Of a stretch of DNA of 64,000 nucleotides, positions 51,654-61,345 are shown in pieces (positions within the stretch are counted from its first letter, which is position 1; every line of letters begins with the position of its first letter). The DNA lies in NCBI GenBank assembly GCA_016794595.1, contig JAEUJN010000017.1, positions 1 through 64,000 on the forward strand, in the 5' to 3' direction. The translations under genes and the position numbers were made by a program. The notes beneath the pieces are model-generated. The model made no database searches and had not been told where the DNA came from. It saw only the letters and a program-made list of their open reading frames with translations. Source of the stretch: Kineosporiaceae bacterium. GTDB lineage: Bacteria > Actinomycetota > Actinomycetes > Actinomycetales > Kineosporiaceae.

Positions 51654-52651
51654 GCCGACCCCGCCCGGGCGCCGACGGCGAACTTGTCGAACTCGGCGTC
51701 CAGCAGCCGGCGGACCGACTCGGCCGAGTGCACCACGTTCTCGCGCAGGATCTGGTCGTGCCGGGGCACGCTCGGGTCGTGGTAGAGGATCCCGATCGGG
51801 AGCGGGTCGATCGAGGAGGCGACCTCGCGGGCTCGGTGGATGTCGGATGGATCGTGCTCGAGGGTGTTGCGGTAGAGCATCTTCAGCGACGGGCTGATCG
51901 ACAGCGCGTTCTCGTGGTGCAGCAGCTGGACCCGGCCCGGGTCGTGCAGCCACGGGTCGAGCAGGGAGGGCATCCATTCCGGGCAGCGCTGGATGATCCG
52001 CACGAAGGCCAGCCCGTCGTGGTGGAACGCCGCCTGCACGATGTCGTAGAGCACCTCGGGGATCCAGTCGGCGGCCTGGGCGACGAACGAGACGTTCTGG
52101 ACGCCGAGGGTCACCGTCAGCGGGTTCATGGCCTCGAGCCGCGAACCGCGCGGAGTGGTGTTGGAGACGGTGTTGGCCGGGGAGGTGGGGGAGGCCTGCT
52201 TCTTGGTCAGGCCGTAGATCTGATTGTCGTGGACCATCACGACCATCTTCATGTTGTAACGGATGGCGTGGATCCAGTGCGCGGCCCCGATGCTGAAGCA
52301 GTCGCCGTCCCCGGTGTTGACGAACACGTGCAGATCGGGACGGGCCAGCCGGACCCCCTCGGCCACGGGCAGGGCGCGGCCGTGGATGCCGTGGAAACCG
52401 TAGGTGTTCATGTAGTGCGGCAGCCGGCTGGAGCAGCCGATCCCGGAGACGAAGACGGTCTTCTCCGGCCGCAGGCCCTCGTCCCGCAGGAGCCTCTGCA
52501 GGGCGGCCAGGACCGCGTTGTCCCCGCAGCCGGCGCACCAGCGGGGCACCGCCTTCTGGAAGCCCTCGATCTCGACGCGCTCGTCGTACAGCCGCAGCAG
52601 GGACTCGGCGGCGCTGGCGGGGGCGTGGCCGTTGGCCATCCGTTCGATCAT
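51650..52651 (-). CDS. korB: 2-oxoacid:ferredoxin oxidoreductase beta subunit (KorB-like)
   Basis: A 333-residue thiamine diphosphate-binding subunit. Cluster ligands Cys39, Cys42 and Cys73 appear in RWCAGCGDN and SGIGCSSR, with a later Cys in IIQRCPEW. The ThDP/Mg motif starts at GDGDCFSIG (114-122), and VMVHDNQIYGLTKKQASPTS is typical of 2-oxoglutarate-type beta subunits. With the alpha subunit it decarboxylates a 2-oxoacid to acyl-CoA and reduces ferredoxin. Start and stop overlap the neighbours by 4 nt. Confidence 0.92.
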   Translation of the reverse strand: MIERMANGHAPASAAESLLRLYDERVEIEGFQKAVPRWCAGCGDNAVLAALQRLLRDEGLRPEKTVFVSGIGCSSRLPHYMNTYGFHGIHGRALPVAEGVRLARPDLHVFVNTGDGDCFSIGAAHWIHAIRYNMKMVVMVHDNQIYGLTKKQASPTSPANTVSNTTPRGSRLEAMNPLTVTLGVQNVSFVAQAADWIPEVLYDIVQAAFHHDGLAFVRIIQRCPEWMPSLLDPWLHDPGRVQLLHHENALSISPSLKMLYRNTLEHDPSDIHRAREVASSIDPLPIGILYHDPSVPRHDQILRENVVHSAESVRRLLDAEFDKFAVGARAGSA

Positions 52652-54546
52652 CGCTGCTCCAGCTTGTTCAGGATGGCGCGCTCCACCGTTCCGGGCTTGA
52701 TCGGGCTACCGCCCACCTCGCTCCAGGAATCCACGTCGATCAGGTAGCGCGAGCGCAGGAGGGTGGCGAGCGCCGAGTACCGGCGATTCGACTCATCGAT
52801 CAGGGCGTCGTCCGGGTCGTCGCTCCAGTTGCCCTCGACGGTCATCACCTTCTCGAACCGCTGCATGATCTCCTTCAGGCCGCCGGGCAACGGATTGACG
52901 AAGCGCAGGTGCAGGGAGGAGACACGTCGCCCCTCGGCGCGGACCCGTTCGGCTGCCTCCTCGATGGCGCCCTTGGTGCTGCCCCAGCCGATCACCAGCA
53001 ACTCCCCGGAGTCCTCGCCCACCACGGTCGGGGTGATCAGGCTCTTCTGCAGCGCAGCGAGCTTGAGGCTGCGGGCCTGGATCCCCTGCGCGTTGGAGTC
53101 GGGGTCATAGGCGATGCCGGCCTCCGGGTCGTGGGCCAGGCCGGTCAGGGTGTACATGCCGCCCGGCTGGCCGGGGACGAAGCGCCGGGCGAGCCCGGTG
53201 GTGGCATCCCAGGCGTACGGGGCAAGACCCTCGGGTACCTGGCTCTGATCGATCGGCGGAGCCAGCCAGGCGGGGTCGAACCGGGGGCGGGGGAAAGGCT
53301 GCTGGGCCGTGGCCAGGCTCGCATCCGACAGGACGACGACCACCATGTTGAAGGTCTCGGCGATCCGTCGCGCCGCGATGACCGAGTAGAAGCAGTCCTC
53401 GATCGAGCTCGGGGCGATCACCACCTTGGGTGCATCTCCGTGGCTGCCGAAGATGGTGGTCATCAGGTCACCCTGCTCGACCTTGGTGGGCTGGCCCGTG
53501 CTCGGACCACCTCGCTGGACATTCACCACGACCAGCGGGATCTCGCCCATCACCGCCAGCCCGATGCCCTCCTGCTTGAGCGAGTACCCGGGCCCCGAGG
53601 TGATCGTCACCGCGCACTTGCCGGCGTAGGAGGCACCGATGGCGAAGGTGCAGGCGGCGATCTCGTCCTCCGCCTGGTGCACCATGCCACCGACCTTGGC
53701 GAAGATCTCCGAGAGATAGTGCGAGGCCGAGGTGGCCGGGGTGATCGGGTACATGGCGCAGATCTCCATGCCCGAGGCCACCACCCCCAGCGCCAGGGCG
53801 GTGTTGCCGTTGACCACGATCTGGTCCTCGGCGGTCAGGGTGGCCGGCATGTCGTAGGCGAAGCCGAGATTGGCCTGCGCCCAGGCGTACCCGGCCTCGA
53901 GCAGCCGGGTGTTGACCTCGATCAGTTGCCGGGTCTTCTTGCGGAAGGTCAGGGCAACCTGGTCGCGGGCCAGGTCCAGGTCGAAGCGGTAGATGGCGGC
54001 CAGCATGCCCAGGGCGAACATGTTCTTGCCGCGTCGCGCGTCCCGCACGATTGTGCGGCACTCGCGCTCCATCGGGATCTCGATCACCTGGTACCCGGCG
54101 TTGACCAGGGCGTCGTGGGTCTCGGTGTAGGACGCCACCACGCCGGGGTCGCGGTGATCTCGCCACATGTTCTCCAGCAGGATCGTGCAGCCGGGGCGCA
54201 GCTCGTTCATCCGCACCCGCCCCAGCAGCACCTGCTCGTTGAAGGCCACCACGAGGTCCGCCGCGTCACCGCCGTTGGTGATCCGGCCCGACCCGAGGCG
54301 CACCCGGTTGCCGCTGGCCCCGGCGACGCTGCGCGAGGGCGGCTGGATCTCGGCCGGGATGATCTCCACCGTCCAGATGCCGTGGCCTGACCGGGCGGCG
54401 ATGGCCCCGAAGGACTGCCCGCACCGCTGGGCCCCTTCCCCGGAGTCGCTGATGATCTCCACGACGTGCTCGGTGATCCGGGTGAGCCGGGGCCCGGTGG
54501 TGGAGGTGGACCCTGCCCCGGACTCGGCGGAGGCGGTGGTACTCAT
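52648..54546 (-). CDS. korA: 2-oxoacid:ferredoxin oxidoreductase gamma-alpha fusion subunit (KorA-like)
   Basis: A 632-residue fusion. Residues 20-205 are the gamma domain that binds CoA (GEGAQRCGQSFGAIAARSG, DLVVAFNEQV). From about 240 on is the alpha domain with the pyrimidine-binding YPITPATSASHYLSEI (266-281) and AVTITSGPGYSLKQEGIGLA. Fused gamma-alpha is the arrangement of actinobacterial and betaproteobacterial 2-oxoglutarate enzymes. Substrate choice between 2-oxoglutarate, pyruvate and branched acids is not settled by sequence. Both ends overlap neighbouring genes by 4 nt. Confidence 0.92.
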   Translation of the reverse strand: MSTTASAESGAGSTSTTGPRLTRITEHVVEIISDSGEGAQRCGQSFGAIAARSGHGIWTVEIIPAEIQPPSRSVAGASGNRVRLGSGRITNGGDAADLVVAFNEQVLLGRVRMNELRPGCTILLENMWRDHRDPGVVASYTETHDALVNAGYQVIEIPMERECRTIVRDARRGKNMFALGMLAAIYRFDLDLARDQVALTFRKKTRQLIEVNTRLLEAGYAWAQANLGFAYDMPATLTAEDQIVVNGNTALALGVVASGMEICAMYPITPATSASHYLSEIFAKVGGMVHQAEDEIAACTFAIGASYAGKCAVTITSGPGYSLKQEGIGLAVMGEIPLVVVNVQRGGPSTGQPTKVEQGDLMTTIFGSHGDAPKVVIAPSSIEDCFYSVIAARRIAETFNMVVVVLSDASLATAQQPFPRPRFDPAWLAPPIDQSQVPEGLAPYAWDATTGLARRFVPGQPGGMYTLTGLAHDPEAGIAYDPDSNAQGIQARSLKLAALQKSLITPTVVGEDSGELLVIGWGSTKGAIEEAAERVRAEGRRVSSLHLRFVNPLPGGLKEIMQRFEKVMTVEGNWSDDPDDALIDESNRRYSALATLLRSRYLIDVDSWSEVGGSPIKPGTVERAILNKLEQR

Positions 54547-56102
54547 GGGGCGGACGTCCTCTCGGTGGTGCCGGTGGCCTCGTCTCCGGGCAGAGGATCC
54601 GCGGGAACGGTGGCCAGGCGCAACGGCGCGAAGTTGCGCTCGGCGGCCGGCATCCCGAAGACGGGCTCGCCCCCCTCGCGGTAGCGGCGCCCGGGGTCGC
54701 GGATCGCCAGGTACCGGGTGATCGCAGCCGCCGCACGGCGTCCGGCGCCCATCGCCTCGATCACCGTGGCGGCCCCGGTGACGATGTCGCCGCCGGCGTA
54801 GACCCCGGCGATGGAGGTGGCCAGGTCCTGGTCGACCTCGAGGTAGCCCCGCCGGTTCAGGGACAGGCGTGAGGTCTGGCCGATGATCGGGTTGGCGTTG
54901 GTGCCGATCGCGAACACCACCTGGTCGCAGGCGAACTCGAACTCGCTGCCGGGCACCGGCGCCGGGCGGCGCCGTCCGGAGTCGTCGGCCTCGCCGAGCT
55001 CCATCTGCACGCAGCGCATTCCGCGGACGCCGCCGCGGCCGTCGTCCAGGATCGCGACCGGGTTGGTCAGCCAGTGGAACTGGACTCCCTCCTGCTCGGC
55101 GTGGTGCACCTCTTCGACGCGGGCCGGCGCCTCGTCCCGCGAGCGGCGGTAGATGCAGTGCACGTTCTCGGCGCCGAGCCGCAGGCACATCCGCATGGCG
55201 TCCATGGCCGTGTTGCCCGCCCCGACCACCGCGACGTGGCGGCCGAGCGGGATGGGGGTGTCGTAGGTGGGAAAGTCCCGCGCGTGCATCAGGTTGGCCC
55301 GGGTCAGCAGCTCGTTGGCCGACAGGACGCCGTTGAGGGAGTCCCCCGGGATGCCCAGCATGGTGGGGTACCCGGCGCCGGTGCCGATGAAGACGGCGTC
55401 GAAGCCGAGTTCGGTGACCATGTCCTCGATCGTGAACAGCCTGCCGACCACCGTGTTGGTGATGAAGGTGACGCCCAGCTGCTGCAGATTGGCGATCTCG
55501 GCGTCGATCACGGCGTTGGGCAGGCGGAAGTCGGGGATCCCGTACCGCAGGACGCCGCCGGGCAGGTGCAGCGCCTCGAAGACGGTCACGTCGCAGCCGG
55601 CCTTGGCCAGGTCGGCGGCGCACGCCATTCCGGCCGGTCCCGACCCGACGATGGCCACCCGGTGGTCGGTCGGGGTGATGTGCGGCGGACGTGCCCAGTT
55701 CTGGGTGATCGCCAGGTCACCGATGAACCGCTCGAGCCGTCCGATCGCCACCGGCTCGAGGGTGTCGGCGACCGTGCACACGCCCTCGCACTGGTTCTCC
55801 TGGGGACAGACCCGGCCGCAGACCGCGGGCAGCAGGTTGGACGCGGCGATGGTGTCGTAGGCGCCGCGATAGTCGCCCTCGTTCACCTTGCGGATGAACC
55901 CGGGGATGTCGATCGAGACCGGGCACCCGGCGATGCAGACCGGATCGGCGCAGTCCAGACAGCGTTGCGCCTCGCGGATCGCCTCGGTCTCGTTGTAGCC
56001 GAGACTGACCTCGGTGAAGTTGCGGGCCCGCTCGGCCGGGTCCTGCTCCCGGACGGGCGTGCGCTCCTGCGGGATGGTGCGGATGGTCCGCTTGGCCGGC
56101 AC
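54543..56102 (-). CDS. GltD/NfnB-type NADPH oxidoreductase with two 4Fe-4S clusters
   Basis: A 519-residue flavoprotein of the glutamate synthase small-subunit family. The N-terminal domain binds two [4Fe-4S] clusters through eight cysteines (Cys48, 51, 56, 60, 95, 99, 105, 109). FAD and NADPH loops follow (VAIVGSGPAGMACAADL, VAVVGAGNTAMDAMR), and the C-terminal FAD segment has GVYAGGDIVTGAATVIEAMGAGR. With the preceding gene it forms the pair found in NfnAB, the electron-bifurcating NADH-dependent reduced ferredoxin:NADP+ oxidoreductase. No glutamate synthase large subunit is present. GTG start 2 nt after the previous stop. Confidence 0.88.
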   Translation of the reverse strand: MPAKRTIRTIPQERTPVREQDPAERARNFTEVSLGYNETEAIREAQRCLDCADPVCIAGCPVSIDIPGFIRKVNEGDYRGAYDTIAASNLLPAVCGRVCPQENQCEGVCTVADTLEPVAIGRLERFIGDLAITQNWARPPHITPTDHRVAIVGSGPAGMACAADLAKAGCDVTVFEALHLPGGVLRYGIPDFRLPNAVIDAEIANLQQLGVTFITNTVVGRLFTIEDMVTELGFDAVFIGTGAGYPTMLGIPGDSLNGVLSANELLTRANLMHARDFPTYDTPIPLGRHVAVVGAGNTAMDAMRMCLRLGAENVHCIYRRSRDEAPARVEEVHHAEQEGVQFHWLTNPVAILDDGRGGVRGMRCVQMELGEADDSGRRRPAPVPGSEFEFACDQVVFAIGTNANPIIGQTSRLSLNRRGYLEVDQDLATSIAGVYAGGDIVTGAATVIEAMGAGRRAAAAITRYLAIRDPGRRYREGGEPVFGMPAAERNFAPLRLATVPADPLPGDEATGTTERTSAP

Positions 56103-56104
56103 GG

Positions 56105-57058
56105 TCAGGCCCGCCCGTCGTCGGTGGGCAGGGTCGTGACCAAGACCTCGGAGGCGGCAGTCTCGGCCCGGTGGCAGGACTGCTCCCACGCCTGGACCGC
56201 CTGGGTCTCGTCACCGCGATAGCTGCCGAGCCGGTTCATCAGGTCCTCGAAGTCGACCTGGTGAGCGTCGAAGTCGGGACCGTCGACGCAGGCGAACCGG
56301 ATGCCGTCCTTCAGCCGCACCCGGCAGCCGCCGCACATCCCGGTGCCGTCGACCATGATCGGGTTCAGGCTCACGCTGGTCCGGACGCCGCGTGGCCGGG
56401 TGACCTCGGCGCACGCGCCCATCATCACCGGCGGGCCGATGGCCACCACCTCGTCGACGTCGTCGTAGCTGTCCAGCGCCAGGGTCAACCCGTCGGTGAC
56501 CCGGCCCTGGATCCCGGCGGATCCGTCATCGGTGCACAGGATCAGGTCGTCACAGACATCGCGGAACTTCTCCTCCCAGAAGACCAGGTCGGCCGACCGG
56601 AACCCCAGGACGGCGATCACCCGCGTGCCGTTCTCGTGGAAGGCCCTGGCCTGCGGGAAGACCGGGGCCACCCCGAGGCCTCCGCCGACGCAGACCACCG
56701 TGCGCAGCGGGTGGATCGAGCTCGGGACGCCGAGCGGGCCGGCGATCCCGTACAGGGTGGTGCCGACCTGCGCGTCGCGTTGCAGCTCGCGGGTCGACTT
56801 GCCCACCGCCTGGATGACCAGGGTGATCGTGCCGGCGTCGGCGTCGAAATCGGCCAGGGTCAGCGGGATCCGTTCACCCTCGGGGTGGGACATCACGATC
56901 ACGAACTGTCCGGGTCGCGCCGCCCGGGCCATCAGCGGGTGGCGCACCTCGAGCGTGTAGGTGAGGTCGGAGAAATCCTCTCGGCCCACGATCTCGAAGG
57001 AGCTGGTCGATAGCCCGCGGGCGCGAGAACCGACCGGTTGGCGGGACGCAGGTTGCAT
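56105..57058 (-). CDS. NfnA/SudB-type FAD/NAD-binding [2Fe-2S] subunit
   Basis: A 317-residue ferredoxin-NADP reductase-like protein of the DHOD electron-transfer/NfnA family. FAD part: ARPGQFVIVMSHPEGERIPLTLAD. NAD part: VCVGGGLGVAPVFPQARAF. The C-terminal [2Fe-2S] motif DGTGMCGGCRVRL with a distal Cys in RFACVDGPDFD (Cys242, 245, 257) matches the cluster that in NfnA uses three Cys and an acidic ligand. It is the first gene of the five-gene operon leading through the GltD-like subunit to korAB. AAGGGGG precedes the ATG. Confidence 0.87.
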   Translation of the reverse strand: MQPASRQPVGSRARGLSTSSFEIVGREDFSDLTYTLEVRHPLMARAARPGQFVIVMSHPEGERIPLTLADFDADAGTITLVIQAVGKSTRELQRDAQVGTTLYGIAGPLGVPSSIHPLRTVVCVGGGLGVAPVFPQARAFHENGTRVIAVLGFRSADLVFWEEKFRDVCDDLILCTDDGSAGIQGRVTDGLTLALDSYDDVDEVVAIGPPVMMGACAEVTRPRGVRTSVSLNPIMVDGTGMCGGCRVRLKDGIRFACVDGPDFDAHQVDFEDLMNRLGSYRGDETQAVQAWEQSCHRAETAASEVLVTTLPTDDGRA

Positions 57059-57352
57059 GAAGGCCCCCTTGAGCCGAGCACACCGTTGTGTTCAGGCCCC
57101 ACGGCAGGCCGCCGCGCCGCGCTGATCGCGCGGCCGGTGTCGCCTCGGGGGGCGATCCCATTGAACATCGAACTCTCGCCGCAGAGCCGCCGATCGGTCC
57201 CGTCGATGTCGGTCCAGCGGGGGGAGTTGTGCGACGGACGGCCCCACCGGTCCCGAATTCCGCATGATCCCCAGCCATCGCCGACGAGCCGGCGGTGCAG
57301 TGACAGACTCGAGGGGATCCGTCACCCGACCAGACCTCAGCGGGAGGACCAC

Positions 57353-58501
57353 GTGCGCCGCACGATCTTCACCGACGAGCACGAGGCGTTGCGGGCCTCG
57401 GCTCGCGAGTTCCTCGATCGCAGCGTTCGCCCTCGTCACGAGGAGTTCATCGCCGCCCGGGCCATCCCCCGGGACGTCTGGCTGGAGGCGGGCCGCCAGG
57501 GGTTCCTGGGCCTACAGGTCCCCGAGGAGTACGGCGGGGGCGGGGTGGCGCACGACTACCGGTTCACGGCGGTGTGGGCCGAGGAACTGTCCGCGGTCTC
57601 TGCCGCCTTCAGTTCCTGCCTGGGGATCCACTGCGACGTGAACGCTCCCTACCTGGTCGAGCTGACCACCCCGGAGCAGAAGCAGCGCTGGCTGCCGCGG
57701 TTCTGCACCGGTGAACTGGTCACCGCCATGGGCATGACCGAGCCGGGTGGCGGCTCGGACCTCGCGGCGCTGCGCACGAGCGCCGTCCGGGACGGTGACT
57801 GCTGGGTGCTCAACGGCTCGAAGACGTTCATCACCAACGGGTACGGCGCCGACCTGGTGATCGTGGCCGCCCGGACCGATCCGGCCAAGGGGGCCAAGGG
57901 CATCTCGCTGTTCGGCGTCGAGACCGGGATGGCCGGCTTCACCCGCGGCCGCAAGCTGGACAAGGTCGGTCAGGACGAGTCGGACACTGCCGAGCTGTTC
58001 TTCGACGACGTCAGGGTGCCCGCGACCCACCTGATCGGCACCCAGGACCGGGGCTTCATCCACATGATGGAGCGCCTCTCCCAGGAGCGGCTGGGTGCGG
58101 CCGTGTCCAACATCGCCCACGTCGCGACGATCCTGAACGAGACCATCGAGTACACCAAGCAGCGCAAGGCCTTCGGTCAGGCGATCGGCACCTTCCAGCA
58201 CAACAAGTTCAAGATCGCCGAGCTGGTGACCACCGTCGAGGTCACCCAGGCGTTCGTCGACCAGTGCGTCATGGCCCACGTCGCCGGCGAGCTGACCGCG
58301 GTGGACGCAGCGAAGGCCAAGTGGTGGACCGCCCAGGTACAGAACGACGTCCTGGACGTCTGCGTCCAGCTGCACGGCGGCTACGGCTTCATGAACGAGT
58401 ACCGGGTCGCCCGAGCCTGGCGTGATGCCCGGGTGACCTCGATCTGGGCCGGCTCCAACGAGATCATGAAGGAGCTCATCGGCCGGGACCTGGGCCTGTG
58501 A
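57353..58501 (+). CDS. Acyl-CoA dehydrogenase
   Basis: A 382-residue FAD-dependent dehydrogenase. Visible are the first signature [21 protein letters not shown], the middle beta domain with [56 protein letters not shown] and the second signature [38 protein letters not shown]. It introduces the 2,3 double bond in an acyl-CoA; the substrate is not clear, though the sequence resembles the medium/long-chain group. The GTG start has GGGAGGA 5 nt upstream. The 294-bp region divergent from the Nfn operon shows no gene. Confidence 0.9.
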   Translation: MRRTIFTDEHEALRASAREFLDRSVRPRHEEFIAARAIPRDVWLEAGRQGFLGLQVPEEYGGGGVAHDYRFTAVWAEELSAVSAAFSSCLGIHCDVNAPYLVELTTPEQKQRWLPRFCTGELVTAMGMTEPGGGSDLAALRTSAVRDGDCWVLNGSKTFITNGYGADLVIVAARTDPAKGAKGISLFGVETGMAGFTRGRKLDKVGQDESDTAELFFDDVRVPATHLIGTQDRGFIHMMERLSQERLGAAVSNIAHVATILNETIEYTKQRKAFGQAIGTFQHNKFKIAELVTTVEVTQAFVDQCVMAHVAGELTAVDAAKAKWWTAQVQNDVLDVCVQLHGGYGFMNEYRVARAWRDARVTSIWAGSNEIMKELIGRDLGL

Positions 58502-59304
58502 ACGCCCCGGAACTCGCCCCGGGGTCGGGTCGGCGGTTCGCCGGGCGGGTTGCCCTGGTCACCGGGGCCAGCCGGGGGATCGGGCTGGCCATCGCCGCCC
58601 GCCTGGTGGCCGAGGGCGCGCGGGTGGCCGTCACGGCGCGCGGGGACCAGGCGCTGACCGAGGCCGTGGCGGCACTGGGTGGCCGGGAGCACGCCATCGC
58701 GGTCGCCGGGCGGGCGGACGACGCGGCGCACCGCCAGGAGGCCGTCGCCGCGGCGGTGCAGGCCTTCGGCGGGATCGACGTGCTGGTCAACAACGCCGGG
58801 ATCAACCCGGTCGCCGGGCCGCTGATCGCCACCCCGCAGGAGGCCCTGGCCAAGACCTTCGCGGTCAACGTCGGGGCGGCCGTGGCCTGGACGGGGGCGG
58901 CGGTCGAGGCCGGCCTGGGACGCCGGGCCGGGGCGGCGGTGGTCAACGTCGCCTCGATCGCCGGGCTCCTGCCCGCGCCCCCGATCGGTGCCTACGGGGC
59001 GAGCAAGGCCGCCCTGCTGCACGTCACCGCCCAGCTGGCGGTGGAGCTCGCCCCGGCGGTACGGGTCAACGCGGTCGCTCCGGCGGTGGTCAAGACCGAT
59101 TTCGCCCGCCTGCTCTACCAGGGCCGGGAGGCCGCGGTGGCCGCCGGGTACCCGCTCGCGCGCCTCGGGGTGCCGGACGACGTGGCGTCCGCGGTAGCGT
59201 TCCTGGCCTCGGACGATGCGTCGTGGATCACCGGTCAGACGCTCGTGGTGGACGGTGGCGTGACCATGACCGGTGGGCTGACAGGAGGTCAGGCGAGCGA
59301 ATGA
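58498..59304 (+). CDS. Short-chain dehydrogenase/reductase
   Basis: A 268-residue SDR with [15 protein letters not shown], the catalytic YGASK and a C-terminal [15 protein letters not shown]. It overlaps the acyl-CoA dehydrogenase gene (GTGA) and the following gene (ATGA), so all three are co-translated. In a beta-oxidation-like unit it may serve as a 3-hydroxyacyl-CoA dehydrogenase or act on another hydroxy compound. No specific substrate is indicated. Confidence 0.86.
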   Translation: MNAPELAPGSGRRFAGRVALVTGASRGIGLAIAARLVAEGARVAVTARGDQALTEAVAALGGREHAIAVAGRADDAAHRQEAVAAAVQAFGGIDVLVNNAGINPVAGPLIATPQEALAKTFAVNVGAAVAWTGAAVEAGLGRRAGAAVVNVASIAGLLPAPPIGAYGASKAALLHVTAQLAVELAPAVRVNAVAPAVVKTDFARLLYQGREAAVAAGYPLARLGVPDDVASAVAFLASDDASWITGQTLVVDGGVTMTGGLTGGQASE

Positions 59305-60308
59305 GCAGCATCGCGACGTCCATGCAGGCCTGGCGGGTGCCGGCGGCGGGCGAGCCCGAGCAGGTGATGGCCCTGCAGGAGCTGCCGGTTCCGCAGCCGG
59401 GTCCGGGGCAGGTCCTGGTCGAGGTCTGGGCAGGAGCGCTCAACTTCGCCGACGTCCTGCTGGTCCGGGGTCAGTACCAGGAGCGGCCGGCGCTGCCGTT
59501 CACCCCGGGCCTGGAGCTGTGCGGGGTGATCGTCGCCACCGGGGCCGGCGTCTCCCCGCATCGGGTGGGAGAGCGGGTGATCGGCACGGTGACCCTCGGG
59601 CACGGCGCCCTGGCCCGGTACGCCGTCTGCGCCGCCTCCGACGTCTTCGAGGCTCCGCCCGGCCTGGACGACGTGCACGCCGGCGCGCTGCACATCGCCT
59701 ACCAGACCGCATGGTTCGGGCTCTATCGCCGGGCGTCCCTGCGGGTGGGGGAGCACGTGCTGGTCCACGCCGCGGCCGGGGGAGTGGGCAGTGCCGCCGT
59801 CCAGCTCGCCGTGGCGGCCGGCGCCAAGGTGATCGGCGTGGTCGGCTCTCCGGCCAAGGCAGAGGCCGCACGACGGCTCGGGTGTCACCACGTCGTCGAC
59901 CGCAGCACGACCGATGTCCGCGAGGCGGTCCTGCACGCCACCGGCGGGCGCGGCGTCGAGGTGGTCTTCGACCCGGTGGGCGGTGAGGCGTTCGAGGTGT
60001 CGAGCCGGGTGATCGCCTTCGAGGGCCGCATCGTGCTGGTCGGGTTCGCCGGCGGGAGCATCCCCACCCCCGGGCTCAACCACGCCCTGGTCAAGAACTA
60101 CTCGATCCTCGGCCTGCACTGGGGGCTGTACCGCACCCGGTCCCCGGAACTGGTGGCCCGCTGCCATGCCGACCTGTCCAGGCTGGCCTCGGCCCGCGCC
60201 GTCCTGCCCCTGGTCTCCGAGCAGTTGCGCCTGGCGGACGCCGTTGACGGGCTGCGACGCCTCGGCGAGGGATCAACCATCGGGCGGCTGGTCGTCGTTC
60301 AGGGGTGA
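59301..60308 (+). CDS. Medium-chain NADPH:quinone reductase-like oxidoreductase
   Basis: A 335-residue MDR-superfamily protein without zinc ligands. It shows [34 protein letters not shown], the nucleotide loop [26 protein letters not shown] and [30 protein letters not shown]. Such enzymes reduce quinones or alpha,beta-unsaturated carbonyl or enoyl-CoA compounds with NADPH. Its ATG overlaps the SDR stop, so it is the last gene of the acyl-CoA dehydrogenase unit. It ends convergent with the STAS gene, with 142 bp between and no further feature seen there. Confidence 0.86.
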   Translation: MSSIATSMQAWRVPAAGEPEQVMALQELPVPQPGPGQVLVEVWAGALNFADVLLVRGQYQERPALPFTPGLELCGVIVATGAGVSPHRVGERVIGTVTLGHGALARYAVCAASDVFEAPPGLDDVHAGALHIAYQTAWFGLYRRASLRVGEHVLVHAAAGGVGSAAVQLAVAAGAKVIGVVGSPAKAEAARRLGCHHVVDRSTTDVREAVLHATGGRGVEVVFDPVGGEAFEVSSRVIAFEGRIVLVGFAGGSIPTPGLNHALVKNYSILGLHWGLYRTRSPELVARCHADLSRLASARAVLPLVSEQLRLADAVDGLRRLGEGSTIGRLVVVQG

Positions 60309-60450
60309 GGTGACAGCGCCGGAGGCGACGGCGGTGAAGACCCCTCCCCCTCACCGACGTCCCGCCCTCCGACCCCGTGGGTGAATTCGCTGTGGGTGGA
60401 CGCTTCGTTACAGACCGGAGGTCACCGACCGCCGATCGGGTCAGAGCGGT

Positions 60451-60912
60451 TCAGCGGAGGGGCTCGGCGGGGGGTCGTGGATGATCGGTGTGGCCGCCGT
60501 CCCCGGTGCGGGCGGCGGTCAGCGCCCGCTCGACGGTGTCGTGGAGCGGGAAGGCATGGTGCAGACCGGTGATGGTGAGCACCTCCCTGACCGGGCCTCG
60601 GCAACCGGCCAGGTGCATCGCGCCGCCGGTGGCCCTCAGGCGGCGCAGGCCCCCGATCGGCACCCCCAGCCCGGAGGAGTCCAGGAAGGTCAGCTCGGTC
60701 ATGTCGATCACCACCCGGGCGTGCGGATGGTGCTCGGCCAGGTGGGCCAGCGTCCGGCGGACCGGCGGGCCGGTGTAGAGGTCGAGTTCGCCGCGCAGGG
60801 TCACCACATGACAGCCCTGCTCCTCGCGGGCGCTCACCACCTCGGTGGTCCGCCGCAGCCCGCCGGCCAGGCGGCCCAGCCCCAGCCGTCCCACGTCGTG
60901 GTGCTCGTTCAC
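60451..60912 (-). CDS. STAS-domain anti-sigma factor antagonist
   Basis: A 153-residue protein with one STAS domain. The strand REEQGCHVVTLRGELDLYTGPPVRRTL leads to the phosphorylation motif LTFLDSSGLGVPIGG, whose serine is controlled by an anti-sigma kinase in the SpoIIAA/RsbV family. The tail is Pro/His-rich. The GTG start follows GAGGGGG by 6 nt. No kinase or phosphatase gene is adjacent. It lies 35 nt after the truncated haemoglobin gene on the same strand, so the two may be co-transcribed. Confidence 0.88.
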   Translation of the reverse strand: MNEHHDVGRLGLGRLAGGLRRTTEVVSAREEQGCHVVTLRGELDLYTGPPVRRTLAHLAEHHPHARVVIDMTELTFLDSSGLGVPIGGLRRLRATGGAMHLAGCRGPVREVLTITGLHHAFPLHDTVERALTAARTGDGGHTDHPRPPAEPLR

Positions 60913-60947
60913 CTCAAACCCCCTCGCAGCCGGGCATTCCCGTGTGC

Positions 60948-61340
60948 TCAGCCCTCGCGTTGGTTGACCAGACTGATCGCTGCCCGCTCGAGGTAGTCCC
61001 ACAGTACGGCGGCGTGCGCCGGCGGCAGCCGCAGATCCTCGACCGCCACCCGCATGTGGGCCAGCCACCGATCGCGGGCTGCCGGCCCGACCGGGAAGGG
61101 GGCGTGGCGCATCCGCAGCCGGGGATGTCCCCGCTGGTCGCTGTAGGTCGTGGGGCCGCCCCAGTACTGCTCCAGGAACATCCGCAGCCGGTCCTTGGCC
61201 GGTTGCAGGTCCTCGGCCGGGTACATCGGGCGCAGCAGGTCGTCATCCGCCACGCCCGCGTAGAAGGCGTCCACCAGGCGGACGAAGGTCGCGTGCCCGC
61301 CGATCAGCTCGTAGAAGCTGGTTGCTTCCTGGGGTTCCAC
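60948..61340 (-). CDS. glbO: Group II truncated haemoglobin (GlbO)
   Basis: A 130-residue 2-on-2 globin. The order [68 protein letters not shown] and [10 protein letters not shown] is nearly that of M. tuberculosis GlbO. The proximal histidine lies in GHPRLRMRH, with the conserved Tyr and Trp of group II in the FY and W positions. It binds O2 and may deliver it to membrane oxidases or detoxify NO. The gene lies 5 nt after the mscS stop, in an operon of the peptidase, mscS and glbO. Confidence 0.94.
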   Translation of the reverse strand: MEPQEATSFYELIGGHATFVRLVDAFYAGVADDDLLRPMYPAEDLQPAKDRLRMFLEQYWGGPTTYSDQRGHPRLRMRHAPFPVGPAARDRWLAHMRVAVEDLRLPPAHAAVLWDYLERAAISLVNQREG

Positions 61341-61345
61341 GCTTC

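Noticed and set aside
51654-52538. N-terminal extension of the 748-residue subunit to 1043 residues
   Set aside because: The extra part is an out-of-frame reading of korB; the ATG overlapping the korB stop is the natural start.
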